DNA of 25,999 nt. Source: CAYTWW01 sp043801855 (GTDB lineage Archaea; Nanobdellota; Nanobdellia; Woesearchaeales; GW2011-AR15). The notes beneath the pieces are model-generated. The model made no database searches. It saw nothing but the letters and a program-made list of their open reading frames with translations, and had not been told where the DNA came from. The position numbers were made by a program, and so were the translations under genes. The stretch lies in the NCBI GenBank assembly GCA_043801855.1, contig JAZDLQ010000025.1:1-25999 (forward strand). Direction: 5' to 3'. Positions 6,870 through 15,547 of the stretch are shown one piece after another (within the stretch, counting starts at the first letter, position 1; the number at the start of each line of letters is the position of its first letter).

Positions 6870-7265
6870 ATGACTCTAAAGCCTGAACAATTTCTTAATA
6901 ACGGAAAAGTCTTTATCTGGAAAGAGGTTTTTGCTGTAATCAAATCAAAAAGATTCTATCCTGACGCATATGCCAACATCAGGGATAAAAACGAGCTTAC
7001 TGTAATTATTGACCAGAAAAAATATGATGAAAAAGAGGTCATTGAGATAGAAAAAGACTGGAGGCTACTTACATTTGATATGGTGCTGCCCTTTGAGCTT
7101 GTTGGATTCATGGCTGCTGTTTCAACAGTTTTAGCAGATGCAAAGGTAAGCATTTTTGCAGTATCAGGCTATTCCACTGACCATATCCTGGTTAAAAACA
7201 AAGACTTAACAAAAGCCTCCAAGGTGCTGGAAAAACTTGGATGCGTTGTAAAATATTATGATTGA
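6870..7265 (+). CDS. ACT-domain protein (ACT_7 / CASTOR-like)
   Basis: This is a 131-residue protein. The second half (LPFELVGFMAAVSTVLADAKVSIFAVSGYSTDHILV) is characteristic of the small stand-alone ACT family (PF13840), which binds amino acids or related small molecules. The N-terminal half carries a strand-rich domain ending KDWRLLTFDM, usual in this family. No catalytic domain is attached, so a sensor or regulator is likely. Being 9 nt after the nucleotidyltransferase gene suggests it might modulate it. There is no ribosome site in the spacer; coupling is plausible. Confidence 0.85.
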   Translation: MTLKPEQFLNNGKVFIWKEVFAVIKSKRFYPDAYANIRDKNELTVIIDQKKYDEKEVIEIEKDWRLLTFDMVLPFELVGFMAAVSTVLADAKVSIFAVSGYSTDHILVKNKDLTKASKVLEKLGCVVKYYD

Positions 7266-7299
7266 TAAGAATAAATTAAATTTACAATATCATATAACC

Positions 7300-8271
7300 A
7301 TGAAAATTAAATTTTCTGTAACATTTATTCTTGTTGTTTTATTTTTAATCTCCTATGTTGAAGCTGAATACTATGGACCTCGACCCAAACAAGATTTCCA
7401 TGTAACATTGAATGAAAATAGTATTCCAGATGACCAATTCAATCTAGTAATTTTACGCTGTTTAGATAAACCAATGGAAGATAAATACAAAAACGAATTC
7501 AATTCATGGTTCAATAGCACTTATGACCAAACTAATAACTGTTATACTCAAATATATGCCAGTCAAGTATGCAACTTATTATCATCATGCAGTAGAGAGC
7601 TAATTATACCTGAAAATTTTTCATTCGCAGTATATATTCCAAGCCAGAAGAAAGTATATCTCTCAGAATTAGTAATAAATAAATCCTACTTTTTGGGCAG
7701 TTTTAATTTAACGTTATATCCTAATGGCAGTATCAGTGTAATCGATGTGGTTCCCAATAATGTATCGTATTATAATCCTTATAGTAATGTACACAGGCCA
7801 CAAACCATGGATGAATACATTAATTCTGCCTTATATAAAACTGAAAATGCTATTAAAAAGATTTTGCCAGGTACTGTGACAATTTTACTTGCTATATCAC
7901 TCCTTATAATTTATCTTTTATTGGAAATAATCCCTGCATTTGCGTATATCAAATATAAAAAGATTTCATATTTAGTTTTAATTTCAGTTTTTGCAACAAA
8001 TTTTATCACGCTGCCAATTCACTTGCTTTACAAACTGCCACCGAATCCTAATTTATTACATATAGTATTAAACGCATCAATATACTTAGTGATAGATTGT
8101 GTTTTTATATATACATTAAATAAAAAAAGAATCACGCTTAAGGATTCCGCAATATTAAGCATCACCATGAACATAATAAGAGATATAGTGATTGTTATAA
8201 TCTCGCCTTATATCCTTAATAGGATAATACCTGCAATAATGATTATGGCATTGCGAATCAAACAACCTTGA
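7300..8271 (+). CDS. Unknown exported protein with four C-terminal membrane helices
   Basis: The protein starts MKIKFSVTFILVVLFLISYVEA, a clear signal peptide, so ATG 7300 is preferred over the in-frame ATG at 7258 that overlaps the ACT gene. About 160 extracytoplasmic residues follow, holding six N-x-S/T sequons (NST, NFS, NKS, NLT, NGS, NVS) and several cysteines (RCLD, NNCY, QVCN, SSCS). This suggests N-glycosylation and disulfides outside the cell. Four hydrophobic segments then follow (around ILLAISLLIIYLLLEII, YLVLISVFATNFI, ILVLNA-type IYLVIDCVFIY, and IIRDIVIVIISPYIL). The family is unrecognised. It may be a surface anchor or sensor. Confidence 0.75.
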   Translation: MKIKFSVTFILVVLFLISYVEAEYYGPRPKQDFHVTLNENSIPDDQFNLVILRCLDKPMEDKYKNEFNSWFNSTYDQTNNCYTQIYASQVCNLLSSCSRELIIPENFSFAVYIPSQKKVYLSELVINKSYFLGSFNLTLYPNGSISVIDVVPNNVSYYNPYSNVHRPQTMDEYINSALYKTENAIKKILPGTVTILLAISLLIIYLLLEIIPAFAYIKYKKISYLVLISVFATNFITLPIHLLYKLPPNPNLLHIVLNASIYLVIDCVFIYTLNKKRITLKDSAILSITMNIIRDIVIVIISPYILNRIIPAIMIMALRIKQP

Positions 8272-8280
8272 GTATTGGGA

Positions 8281-8287
8281 TTTTTTT
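8281..8287 (+). terminator. T-tract after the membrane protein gene
   Basis: Seven consecutive T begin 9 nt after the stop, just before the mutS promoter. This is a plausible archaeal terminator. Confidence 0.35.
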
Positions 8288-8298
8288 CGATAACTTTA

Positions 8299-8307
8299 TT
8301 ATATATT
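8299..8307 (+). promoter_or_regulatory. TATA box of mutS
   Basis: TTATATATT is centred about 34 nt before the mutS ATG. The predicted leader is very short. Confidence 0.45.
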
Positions 8308-8335
8308 CTTATTTTTTAGGGAATAAGATAGTATA

Positions 8336-10831
8336 ATGGAAAACTTAACTCCAGCAATGCGCCAATACATGGAAGTAAAATCACAGAATAAAGACTGCCT
8401 GGTGCTTTTTCGCATGGGAGATTTCTATGAGACTTTTTTTGATGATGCTAAGGTAGTTGCAAGGGAGTTAGAGATAACGCTGACTAAAAGAGGGATGAAA
8501 AACAATATTCCGATACCGCTCGCAGGAGTTCCATACCACGCAATAGATACATACCTTGGCAGGCTTGTTAAGAAAGGATATAAAGTAGCAATTGTTGAGC
8601 AGCTTGAAAATCCGAAGTTTGCAAAAGGTGTTGTTAAAAGAGGCCTCGTTCGAATAGTCACACCAGGTACAATTATTGAAAACAATATGCTATCAGCTTC
8701 AAACAATTATATCTGCGCGATAAGTGTAAGCGAAAACAAATATGGCATTTCTTTTCTTGATATTTCTACAGGCGAGTTCATTTGCACTCAACTTGACTCT
8801 TTTGACGAGGCAATTAATGAACTTCAAAAAAAAGCTCCTTCTGAAACTATAGTTCCAAGCTCTTTTGAAAGTACTGATGAATATAAAAGAATTCAGACTG
8901 CCTGCTCATTTGCAAATATTTATCCTGAAGTTAATTTTTTCATCAAGCCTGCGCAGGAGATCCTGGCAGCACATTTTCAAGAAGAGTATAATGCATCAGG
9001 AATAGCTAACAAGGAAAGCTGCATAAGCTCATCAGGCGCACTTTTATCCTATGTCAAAGACACTCAAAAAAACAGCCTTTCTTACATCAATAAACTTAGA
9101 TATTATTCATCGTCAGAATATATGCTTTTGGATAACTCAACAATTAAAAACCTTGAGATTTTTAAAAGCAATGATTCAACTGGAAAACAGTCTCTTTTTG
9201 ACACATTGAATAAGACTGCTACGACAATGGGTGCAAGACTTCTTCGAAGCTACCTCTTAGCTCCGCTTCTCGATATTAAAAAAATAACAAAAAGGCTTGA
9301 TAGTGTCGAAGAGCTCTCTAAAAATGCTATTCTTATGCAGGACTTGACTGAAAACCTAAAAGAAGTAAATGATATTGAAAGAATAATTTCAAGAATAAAC
9401 TACGGGAATGCAACACCAAGAGACCTTATCGGGCTTAAACTCACAATCTGTGTTATTCCGAAAATTAAAGAATTTTTAAAAAATACTAAATCAGATCTTT
9501 TAATGCAGCTTTCCAAACTGGAGGAATTATCAGAAATATCCGGATTGATTGAAAAGTCAATAGTGGATGAGCCGCCCGCAATTACCAGTGATGGTAACTT
9601 CATAAAAAAAGGATATAATGAAAACCTGGATGAGCTTTTCGATATTTCCAGAAACGCTAAAACTTATATAAGGAATATTGAAAACCAGGAAAAGGAAAAA
9701 ACACAGATAAAATCCCTGAAAATTAAATTCAATAAGATTTTTGGCTATTTTATTGAGATAACAAACACAAATAAGGCAAGTATCCCTGAAAACTATATAA
9801 AAAAACAGACTCTAGTTAATTGTGAGCGATATATCACTGAAGAGCTAAAAGAAAAAGAATCAATTATACTTGGCAGCGAAGAAAAAATAATTGCCCTTGA
9901 ACAGCAGATATTCTCAGAGGTAGTAACAGAAATTGCTAAATATACATGTGCCATACAGGATAATGCAAAAAAACTCGCTGTTATTGATGTATTAAACAGT
10001 TTTGCGATAGTCGCCCAAAATTATAATTATGCCAAACCTATTGTAAAAGAAGGATATTCTCTTGAGATAATAGAAGGAAGACATCCTGTCCTTGAAAATC
10101 TAACTGATTTTGTCCCAAATAACCTTATAATGGATAAAAGCAACAGAACCTGGATAATAACAGGACCTAATATGGCAGGAAAAAGCGTTTTTATGAGGCA
10201 GGCAGCGCTTATAATAATTATGGCACAGGCAGGCTCGTTTGTTCCAGCTAAAAGATGCGTGATTGGTCTAGTTGACAGGATATTTACAAGAGTCGGCGCA
10301 TCAGATGATATGAGCAGGGGACAAAGTACGTTTTCTCTTGAGATGAGTGAGACTGCCCAGATATTAAATAATGCAACAGAAAATTCATTTATTGTCCTTG
10401 ATGAGATAGGAAGAGGAACAAGCACGTTTGATGGTATTGCAATAGCATGGGCAGTTGCTGAGCACATCAATAATAATATCAAGGCTAAAACCCTTTTCGC
10501 AACTCATTATCATTCATTAAATGAGCTATCTAGTAAGCTTGAGGGCGTAAAAAACTATAACATTGCTGTAAGAGAAGAAGAAGGAGATGTTATTTTTTTG
10601 CGAAAGATTGTCGAGGGAGGGACAGATAAGAGCTATGGCATCCATGTCGCGAAATTATCCGGAATACCAAAGAACGTAATTACGCGCGCCAAAGAAATAC
10701 AATTTATGCTTGAAAGCGAGGATACTATTTCCGAGAAAATTATTGTTGAAAAAAAAATCGAAAAAAAAGAAAAAAACGAAAAAATTACTTATTCTAAAAC
10801 AATGCAGACAAGCTTAAGTGATTTAACCTGA
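8336..10831 (+). CDS. mutS: DNA mismatch repair protein MutS (MutS1 type)
   Basis: MutS recognises mispaired bases and uses ATP to license repair. The mismatch-probing GDFYE motif is at about residues 28-32. The connector and lever regions follow, then the ABC ATPase: Walker A GPNMAGKS (about 609-616), signature region DDMSRGQSTF, Walker B IVLDEIGRGTSTF (about 684-696), and ATHYHSL. The SYGIHVAKLSGIP motif leads to a short lysine/glutamate-rich tail ending QTSLSDLT. At 831 residues it is slightly shorter than bacterial MutS (about 850-870). No mutL is present in the window. The protein is of bacterial MutS1 type, probably acquired by transfer as in other archaea that have it. Confidence 0.97.
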   Translation: MENLTPAMRQYMEVKSQNKDCLVLFRMGDFYETFFDDAKVVARELEITLTKRGMKNNIPIPLAGVPYHAIDTYLGRLVKKGYKVAIVEQLENPKFAKGVVKRGLVRIVTPGTIIENNMLSASNNYICAISVSENKYGISFLDISTGEFICTQLDSFDEAINELQKKAPSETIVPSSFESTDEYKRIQTACSFANIYPEVNFFIKPAQEILAAHFQEEYNASGIANKESCISSSGALLSYVKDTQKNSLSYINKLRYYSSSEYMLLDNSTIKNLEIFKSNDSTGKQSLFDTLNKTATTMGARLLRSYLLAPLLDIKKITKRLDSVEELSKNAILMQDLTENLKEVNDIERIISRINYGNATPRDLIGLKLTICVIPKIKEFLKNTKSDLLMQLSKLEELSEISGLIEKSIVDEPPAITSDGNFIKKGYNENLDELFDISRNAKTYIRNIENQEKEKTQIKSLKIKFNKIFGYFIEITNTNKASIPENYIKKQTLVNCERYITEELKEKESIILGSEEKIIALEQQIFSEVVTEIAKYTCAIQDNAKKLAVIDVLNSFAIVAQNYNYAKPIVKEGYSLEIIEGRHPVLENLTDFVPNNLIMDKSNRTWIITGPNMAGKSVFMRQAALIIIMAQAGSFVPAKRCVIGLVDRIFTRVGASDDMSRGQSTFSLEMSETAQILNNATENSFIVLDEIGRGTSTFDGIAIAWAVAEHINNNIKAKTLFATHYHSLNELSSKLEGVKNYNIAVREEEGDVIFLRKIVEGGTDKSYGIHVAKLSGIPKNVITRAKEIQFMLESEDTISEKIIVEKKIEKKEKNEKITYSKTMQTSLSDLT

Positions 10832-10894
10832 TGCAAAAGTTTTTATTTTAAAGCATAACACTTTTAAAGATTGTTTTGTTTCAAATGAAAAAAA

Positions 10895-11329
10895 ATGCTA
10901 TTAATTAGGCTTATTAAAAACCAGGATGAATATAAGAAAACCCTGGAGATAAGAAATTCTGTTTTTGTCAAAGAACAGTCTATACCAAAAGAGCTTGAAT
11001 TTGATGAGCACGAAGAAGAGTCAATGCATTTCATTGCTTTTGAAGGAGAAACAGTTGTCGGTTGCGCCAGGCTGCGGCAGATTGATGATAACATCAAGCT
11101 TGAAAGAATATCTGTATTAAATGAATTTAGAGGCAAAGGATACGGAAAAGAGATTGTTAATTTTCTTGTTAAGTATGCACTTAAGAATAATCCAAAAAAA
11201 ATCTATGTGAATGCGCAGCACTTTTTATTTAATTTCTATAAAGAGCTTGGATTTGTGCCTTACGGAACGACATTTTTTGAAGCTGGAATTAAGCACGTGA
11301 AGATGGAATATAAGGGAAAGAAAGGATAA
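10895..11329 (+). CDS. GNAT-family N-acetyltransferase (ElaA-like)
   Basis: The protein has 144 residues, normal for a single GNAT domain. IRNSVFVKEQSIPKELEFDEHEE resembles the ElaA-type N-terminus. The acetyl-CoA loop is RISVLNEFRGKGYGKEIV (R-x-x-G-x-G type) and the C-terminal strand is FYKELGFVPYG. It transfers acetyl from acetyl-CoA to an unknown amine. The gene stands alone 63 nt after mutS and converges on sua5 with only 8 nt between stops. Confidence 0.9.
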   Translation: MLLIRLIKNQDEYKKTLEIRNSVFVKEQSIPKELEFDEHEEESMHFIAFEGETVVGCARLRQIDDNIKLERISVLNEFRGKGYGKEIVNFLVKYALKNNPKKIYVNAQHFLFNFYKELGFVPYGTTFFEAGIKHVKMEYKGKKG

Positions 11330-11337
11330 ACTCCGTT

Positions 11338-12360
11338 TCACGCTTTAATTATCTCATAGCTTGCTTTGTTCATCCTATTCATGATTGCTGTTCCTATGCC
11401 TTTCTCACAAACAGCTTCTGCAAAGATAACATTGACTTTAGCTTTATCAAAATCCCTTAACGCTGAAAAGAGTCTATGGGCAAATCCTGATAAGTCGTTT
11501 CCAAGGCACAATGATAAATCAGCTTCTTTAAATTTATTATTTGAATGGGAAATAATACCAACCTTTAGCCCTGCTTTTTTTGCCTGCGTTGCTAAGTATC
11601 TTATTTTTTCATTAACTGCAGCCTCGTCTCCTTTTACGATTATCAAATCAGCAGACGGTGCATAATGCTTATATTTCATGCCTGGTGCTTTTGGCGTATC
11701 CTTTGCGCTTTGTACATTTAGTACAACATTTGACAGCACTTTCTTTAAGTCTTCCAGTGTGATTTTTCCTGGGCGAAGAATTACTGGTGGTGTTACTGTC
11801 ATATCAACAATAGTTGACTCAAGGCCTATTTCTGTCTCGCCACCATCAATTATTATATCAACCCTACCCATTAAATCTTCAATTACATGCTCTGCTTTTG
11901 TCGGGCTTGGACGCGATGCAAGGTTAGCTGACGGCGCTGCAATCGGAACACCAGACTCTTTTATCAGCGCAATTGCAATTTCATTCATTGGCATTCTTAC
12001 AGCTACTGTATCAAGGCCTGCTGTTACTTCAGGAGGTATTTCTTTGTTCTTATGCAAAACCATTGTAAGAGGACCTGGCCAGAACTCTTTTGCTGCTTTT
12101 AGCGCATCTTTTGGCACATTAATTGCGATAGAGCCAAGTTTTGAAATATCAAAAATATGAACTATCAGAGGATTATCTATTGGCCTTTTTTTAGCCTCAA
12201 AAATTTTTTTTACTGCTTCTGCATTAAGTGCATTGGCACCAAGACCATATACTGTTTCAGTCGGAAAAGCAACAATTCCTCCTTTTTTTATTACTATAGC
12301 TGCCTCTTTAATTTTACCTGCCTGTGGTTTGTGGGGATTTATTTTTAATATTTTTGTCAT
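11338..12360 (-). CDS. sua5: Threonylcarbamoyl-AMP synthase, Sua5 type
   Basis: Sua5 makes L-threonylcarbamoyladenylate from threonine, bicarbonate and ATP, the first step of tRNA t6A37 synthesis. The YrdC-like domain (about residues 10-200) shows GGIVAFPTETVYGLG, the KKRPIDNPLIVHI substrate site, SANLASRPSPT and the IVDMT strand. A C-terminal Sua5 domain (about 220-340) follows the APGMKYKHYAP linker, distinguishing it from shorter TsaC; 340 residues is normal. The ATG overlaps the rtcA stop as ATGA, so the two are translationally coupled. Kae1 and partners are not in the window. Confidence 0.96.
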   Translation of the reverse strand: MTKILKINPHKPQAGKIKEAAIVIKKGGIVAFPTETVYGLGANALNAEAVKKIFEAKKRPIDNPLIVHIFDISKLGSIAINVPKDALKAAKEFWPGPLTMVLHKNKEIPPEVTAGLDTVAVRMPMNEIAIALIKESGVPIAAPSANLASRPSPTKAEHVIEDLMGRVDIIIDGGETEIGLESTIVDMTVTPPVILRPGKITLEDLKKVLSNVVLNVQSAKDTPKAPGMKYKHYAPSADLIIVKGDEAAVNEKIRYLATQAKKAGLKVGIISHSNNKFKEADLSLCLGNDLSGFAHRLFSALRDFDKAKVNVIFAEAVCEKGIGTAIMNRMNKASYEIIKA

Positions 12361-13448
12361 TTTCTAACGCATTCTATTAAATTATCCTGGATAATAAATT
12401 TAACAGGAAGAAACGCTTCAATAACATAAATGTTTGCCTTTGCGTGAAGTGAAACAGAAGGAATAGTTATTTTTGAATCAGAAAATAGCGCCATCAAAGG
12501 CAGTATCTGATCAACCATGTTTTCATCAACACAAAAATTTCCAACAAATGAATTCAATAGCTTTTTGGCTGCTTCCTCACCGACAAGCTCTGATTTTTTT
12601 CCTTTTTCGCCAAGGTTATCAGCACCGATTATCACTGGGTTTAAATAATCCTTATCTTCATTAGTAGAAAAAACAGCGTAGAGAGTTATTCCGCTTCCTG
12701 TTGATAATGTATCACAGTGTTCAATTCTTATTTTAATTGGGGCATCAACTTTATTTAAAAAATATTTTGCTGATTTTGCCTGGCGCTCTGCGACAGACGC
12801 GTTCATCAGATTTTTTGAAGCATACGAAATTCCTCTAATCTCGATTAATTTACCTTTACTTGTCAAATCTATCTTTGGCCCAAGCCTATTCAGATCAGTA
12901 TAAAAATCATCAAAAGTTGAATAATCGGAAATATGATATTTTGGGCGAATTCGCAGCTTTATGCTTCCTCCTCCCTGTGGATAAAAGCCCCTTTTTTCAA
13001 GGAAAAAAGTAATTTCTGCATACCTTTTCACCTGTGGCAGTAATACCTCTCTAAAATAATCAATAGATGGACTCCACGAAACATCTGTTCCGCCCTTTGC
13101 CTTCACTGAGACAATTTTATTCCCAAATAAACAAGGATAAAGAATAGTTTGCATAAGAAGTGTAATTGATCCTGCTGTCCCTATGTCAATGTTTAGGTTT
13201 TTTATATGCGTTTTTTTAGGGTAAAAGTCAAGAGCGTGGCTTCCTATTTCTAGCCCGACAACATCTGCATCGCAAAGCTCTTTTGCAAATTTTGCGGCAA
13301 TTAGATGCTGGGGCTTAAGTCCAGGCTCTTTTCTTGCTTTGCGTATATCCGTAATTGAAAAGGATTTTCCGGTTATAACTGACAAGGCAAGAGCTGTCCT
13401 TACAATCTGACCACCGCCTTCAAGGTATGAACCGTCAAGTTTTATCAT
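12357..13448 (-). CDS. rtcA: RNA 3'-terminal phosphate cyclase
   Basis: RtcA converts an RNA 3'-phosphate to a 2',3'-cyclic phosphate using ATP through a covalent His-AMP. The start LDGSYLEGGGQIVRTALALS is diagnostic; other motifs are GTAGSITLL, RGFYPQGGG and STGSGITLYA. The likely AMP-accepting histidine is H335 in SLHAKANIYVIEAFLP, about 28 residues from the C-terminus as in E. coli RtcA. Length 363 is slightly above the usual 340. It heads the rtcA-sua5 pair. A TATA box about 29 nt upstream of the ATG suggests a leaderless transcript. Confidence 0.96.
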   Translation of the reverse strand: MIKLDGSYLEGGGQIVRTALALSVITGKSFSITDIRKARKEPGLKPQHLIAAKFAKELCDADVVGLEIGSHALDFYPKKTHIKNLNIDIGTAGSITLLMQTILYPCLFGNKIVSVKAKGGTDVSWSPSIDYFREVLLPQVKRYAEITFFLEKRGFYPQGGGSIKLRIRPKYHISDYSTFDDFYTDLNRLGPKIDLTSKGKLIEIRGISYASKNLMNASVAERQAKSAKYFLNKVDAPIKIRIEHCDTLSTGSGITLYAVFSTNEDKDYLNPVIIGADNLGEKGKKSELVGEEAAKKLLNSFVGNFCVDENMVDQILPLMALFSDSKITIPSVSLHAKANIYVIEAFLPVKFIIQDNLIECVRK

Positions 13449-13472
13449 TGAAAATGTCTTAAAGAAATGAAA

Positions 13473-13481
13473 CTTATAAAG
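13473..13481 (-). promoter_or_regulatory. TATA box of the rtcA-sua5 operon
   Basis: CTTTATAAG on the minus strand is centred about 29 nt before the rtcA ATG, placing transcription start at or next to the start codon (leaderless). Confidence 0.6.
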
Positions 13482-13573
13482 ATTATTATGTGCAATTTAA
13501 ACATTTTAGTTGATTGTAGTTAAACCAACTTCTTAAAAACAAAAGGTTTTTACTAAATAGTAGTATAAAAATA

Positions 13574-15547
13574 ATGAAAAATGATTTTGATGTAGAATTA
13601 GAACTACTTGGTGATTTTTTGCATATTTCAAATCACGATAGAATCAGTGCTCTTTATAACGATGGAATTATCAGATTAAAGAAGAGAGGAAGGCATGTAA
13701 ATGTAGGAATATCACTTGATAGAATAGTAGATGATGATCTGCGAAGAAGAATATCTCAGAGTTCAGGTGGCTTTTTCGAATTAAATGACGAAGTGAAAGC
13801 AGCCATATATGACAGTGCTCCCCAACAAAATCTGGAATTAGTTATTGAGCACCAGAATGACGGAAGCAGAGGGATTATGCATGTCAGGGAATCTGATGCA
13901 TCTATTGCTGGAGAAGTATATAGCACGCTGGCCTCAAGAGGATTTGTCAACGGAGAGATGCCAGTAGTTGATTATGATAATAAAATCATTACTGTTGGTG
14001 AAGACACATATAAATATAGAACAAACCGTTTTGGTACTAGACGAAAAGTTACAGTTGAAAAAATAGGTACGGAATGCGATGCAAATATCTCAATTGGCTA
14101 CTCATTTGCATTTGAAATAAGTAAGGAGCACATTCATAATTTTCGAAAATCAAGTTCACCTGGTGGATACATATTTAGTCACAGAAGCACTGATTTCAAT
14201 AGTTATGCGCCAAATGAATTCTCATCCAATGGTTTTATTCCTGCCAAGATTGGTTCTTTATTCACAAAAGTAGATTATGAACTTTTAAGAAAGCTACATC
14301 GAGCACTACCTGAATATTTTCATGAATTATATGCAATGTTTTTTAAGCATATGGCAGTCAATTTTGTCTATCCATTGGCTACATACTTTATTTTTACACA
14401 GGGGGAAGTCAATGGTAGTCAAGGAACAAGTGCTCCTGTATGGTCTCTTTTACTACCATTTATACAACCTTTGGGTAGCATATGGAAAGAAAGGACAGCT
14501 CATGAAAGACTACAGCGTGATGTTTATGCCTTACATCCAGTCCATAAGGTACGAAGCAGTATTGCTGCAGATATTTCCCATATCTGTGATGTATTAAAAC
14601 CATTTACTCATCTTGAAGAATTGATTTCATATCAGGAAAGGACATTGCATACTCAGGAGAGAAAAGAAATTGAAGGATATGCCTTTTCCGGAGAATCTGC
14701 ACAAACAAAATTCAATAGAATCAGAGCGTATCTGACTATTCGGGACATTTCTGTTAATCCGGAAATTGAAGCAGCAGTTGCTAATCTTGCATCTCTTCCC
14801 TATACTGGAGATCTTGAAAGCATATTAAACGGCGCCAGGCAACGGATTGCTTGTCGATTAAAACAGCTGAGCGGCGTTTTAGAGGATCCTGTTTTTAGAA
14901 ACATTAGTACATTATTTCTTGAAAGTATATTCCACAAACATACAAAATATGAATCCTGGAGCCACATTCAATCTGATATAGAGCTTCAGATAGCAGAAAC
15001 GATTCGTGTTAGATCTGAACATGACTCTGTCGTACATCATTCTACATATATTGATCAGGCAAGAATATGCTGTGAAAGAATTACACAAACAATTAAAGAA
15101 GACTTAGTAAATATCATCGCATTAACTGTTACTGGCTTTGCAGCATTGCATTATAACATCCCGCCGTGGGTGTATGTACCTATAATGGCAACATCCTTCT
15201 GGTGGAATACAACCGGAACTCAAGATAGAATGATTTATGATGCAGCAATGAGAGATCCTTTAAGCCAGTTGTTTGACGGAGATGCTCAAATTGGAACAAA
15301 TGCTGCATTTGCTGGTCTTAATGAATTTAGGGCATTGCTCAATAGCTATGCCTATACTGGCGCATTATCAGGAGGTCTATTATACACAGCGGCCTTTGCA
15401 TTAAATGAAATATTCAAGGTACCTGATGCAATTAATTATCTGCTGCTAGGTATTCCCATTATACTTGGCTTACAGTATTATAACCATAGAAGAGTTTATA
15501 GTAATATGGCAGAAAATTATGAAAAAATGATATCATCCCGTCAATAG
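13574..15547 (+). CDS. Unknown 657-residue protein with several membrane segments
   Basis: I do not recognise a family. The first 220 residues are soluble and strand-rich, with a glycine-free cluster of repeated acidic/basic strands (LELLGDFLHISNHDRISALY, RRKVTVEKIGTECD). Hydrophobic segments occur at about 257-278 (MAVNFVYPLATYFIF), 288-302, 515-550 (VNIIALTVTGFAALHY, VYVPIMATSFWW) and 595-640 (GALSGGLLYTAAFAL, YLLLGIPIILGL). Between them is a helical cytoplasmic-looking region (about 310-510). There is no signal peptide. It stands alone between divergent rtcA and convergent proS, overlapping the end of proS by 7 nt. The ATG follows an AT-rich promoter region; the start is reasonable but no ribosome site is seen. 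Confidence 0.78.
   Translation: MKNDFDVELELLGDFLHISNHDRISALYNDGIIRLKKRGRHVNVGISLDRIVDDDLRRRISQSSGGFFELNDEVKAAIYDSAPQQNLELVIEHQNDGSRGIMHVRESDASIAGEVYSTLASRGFVNGEMPVVDYDNKIITVGEDTYKYRTNRFGTRRKVTVEKIGTECDANISIGYSFAFEISKEHIHNFRKSSSPGGYIFSHRSTDFNSYAPNEFSSNGFIPAKIGSLFTKVDYELLRKLHRALPEYFHELYAMFFKHMAVNFVYPLATYFIFTQGEVNGSQGTSAPVWSLLLPFIQPLGSIWKERTAHERLQRDVYALHPVHKVRSSIAADISHICDVLKPFTHLEELISYQERTLHTQERKEIEGYAFSGESAQTKFNRIRAYLTIRDISVNPEIEAAVANLASLPYTGDLESILNGARQRIACRLKQLSGVLEDPVFRNISTLFLESIFHKHTKYESWSHIQSDIELQIAETIRVRSEHDSVVHHSTYIDQARICCERITQTIKEDLVNIIALTVTGFAALHYNIPPWVYVPIMATSFWWNTTGTQDRMIYDAAMRDPLSQLFDGDAQIGTNAAFAGLNEFRALLNSYAYTGALSGGLLYTAAFALNEIFKVPDAINYLLLGIPIILGLQYYNHRRVYSNMAENYEKMISSRQ

Noticed and set aside
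7258..7299. Upstream in-frame ATG start for the membrane protein
   Set aside because: It would put 14 polar residues before a good signal peptide and overlap the ACT gene; ATG 7300 fits better.
10885..10908. Eight-codon frame starting ATGAAAAAAAATG before the GNAT gene
   Set aside because: Out of frame with the GNAT gene and too short; an A-run slippage start is possible but unsupported.
14322..14597. 91-residue plus-strand frame inside the 657-residue gene
   Set aside because: Nested in another frame of a longer continuous coding region.
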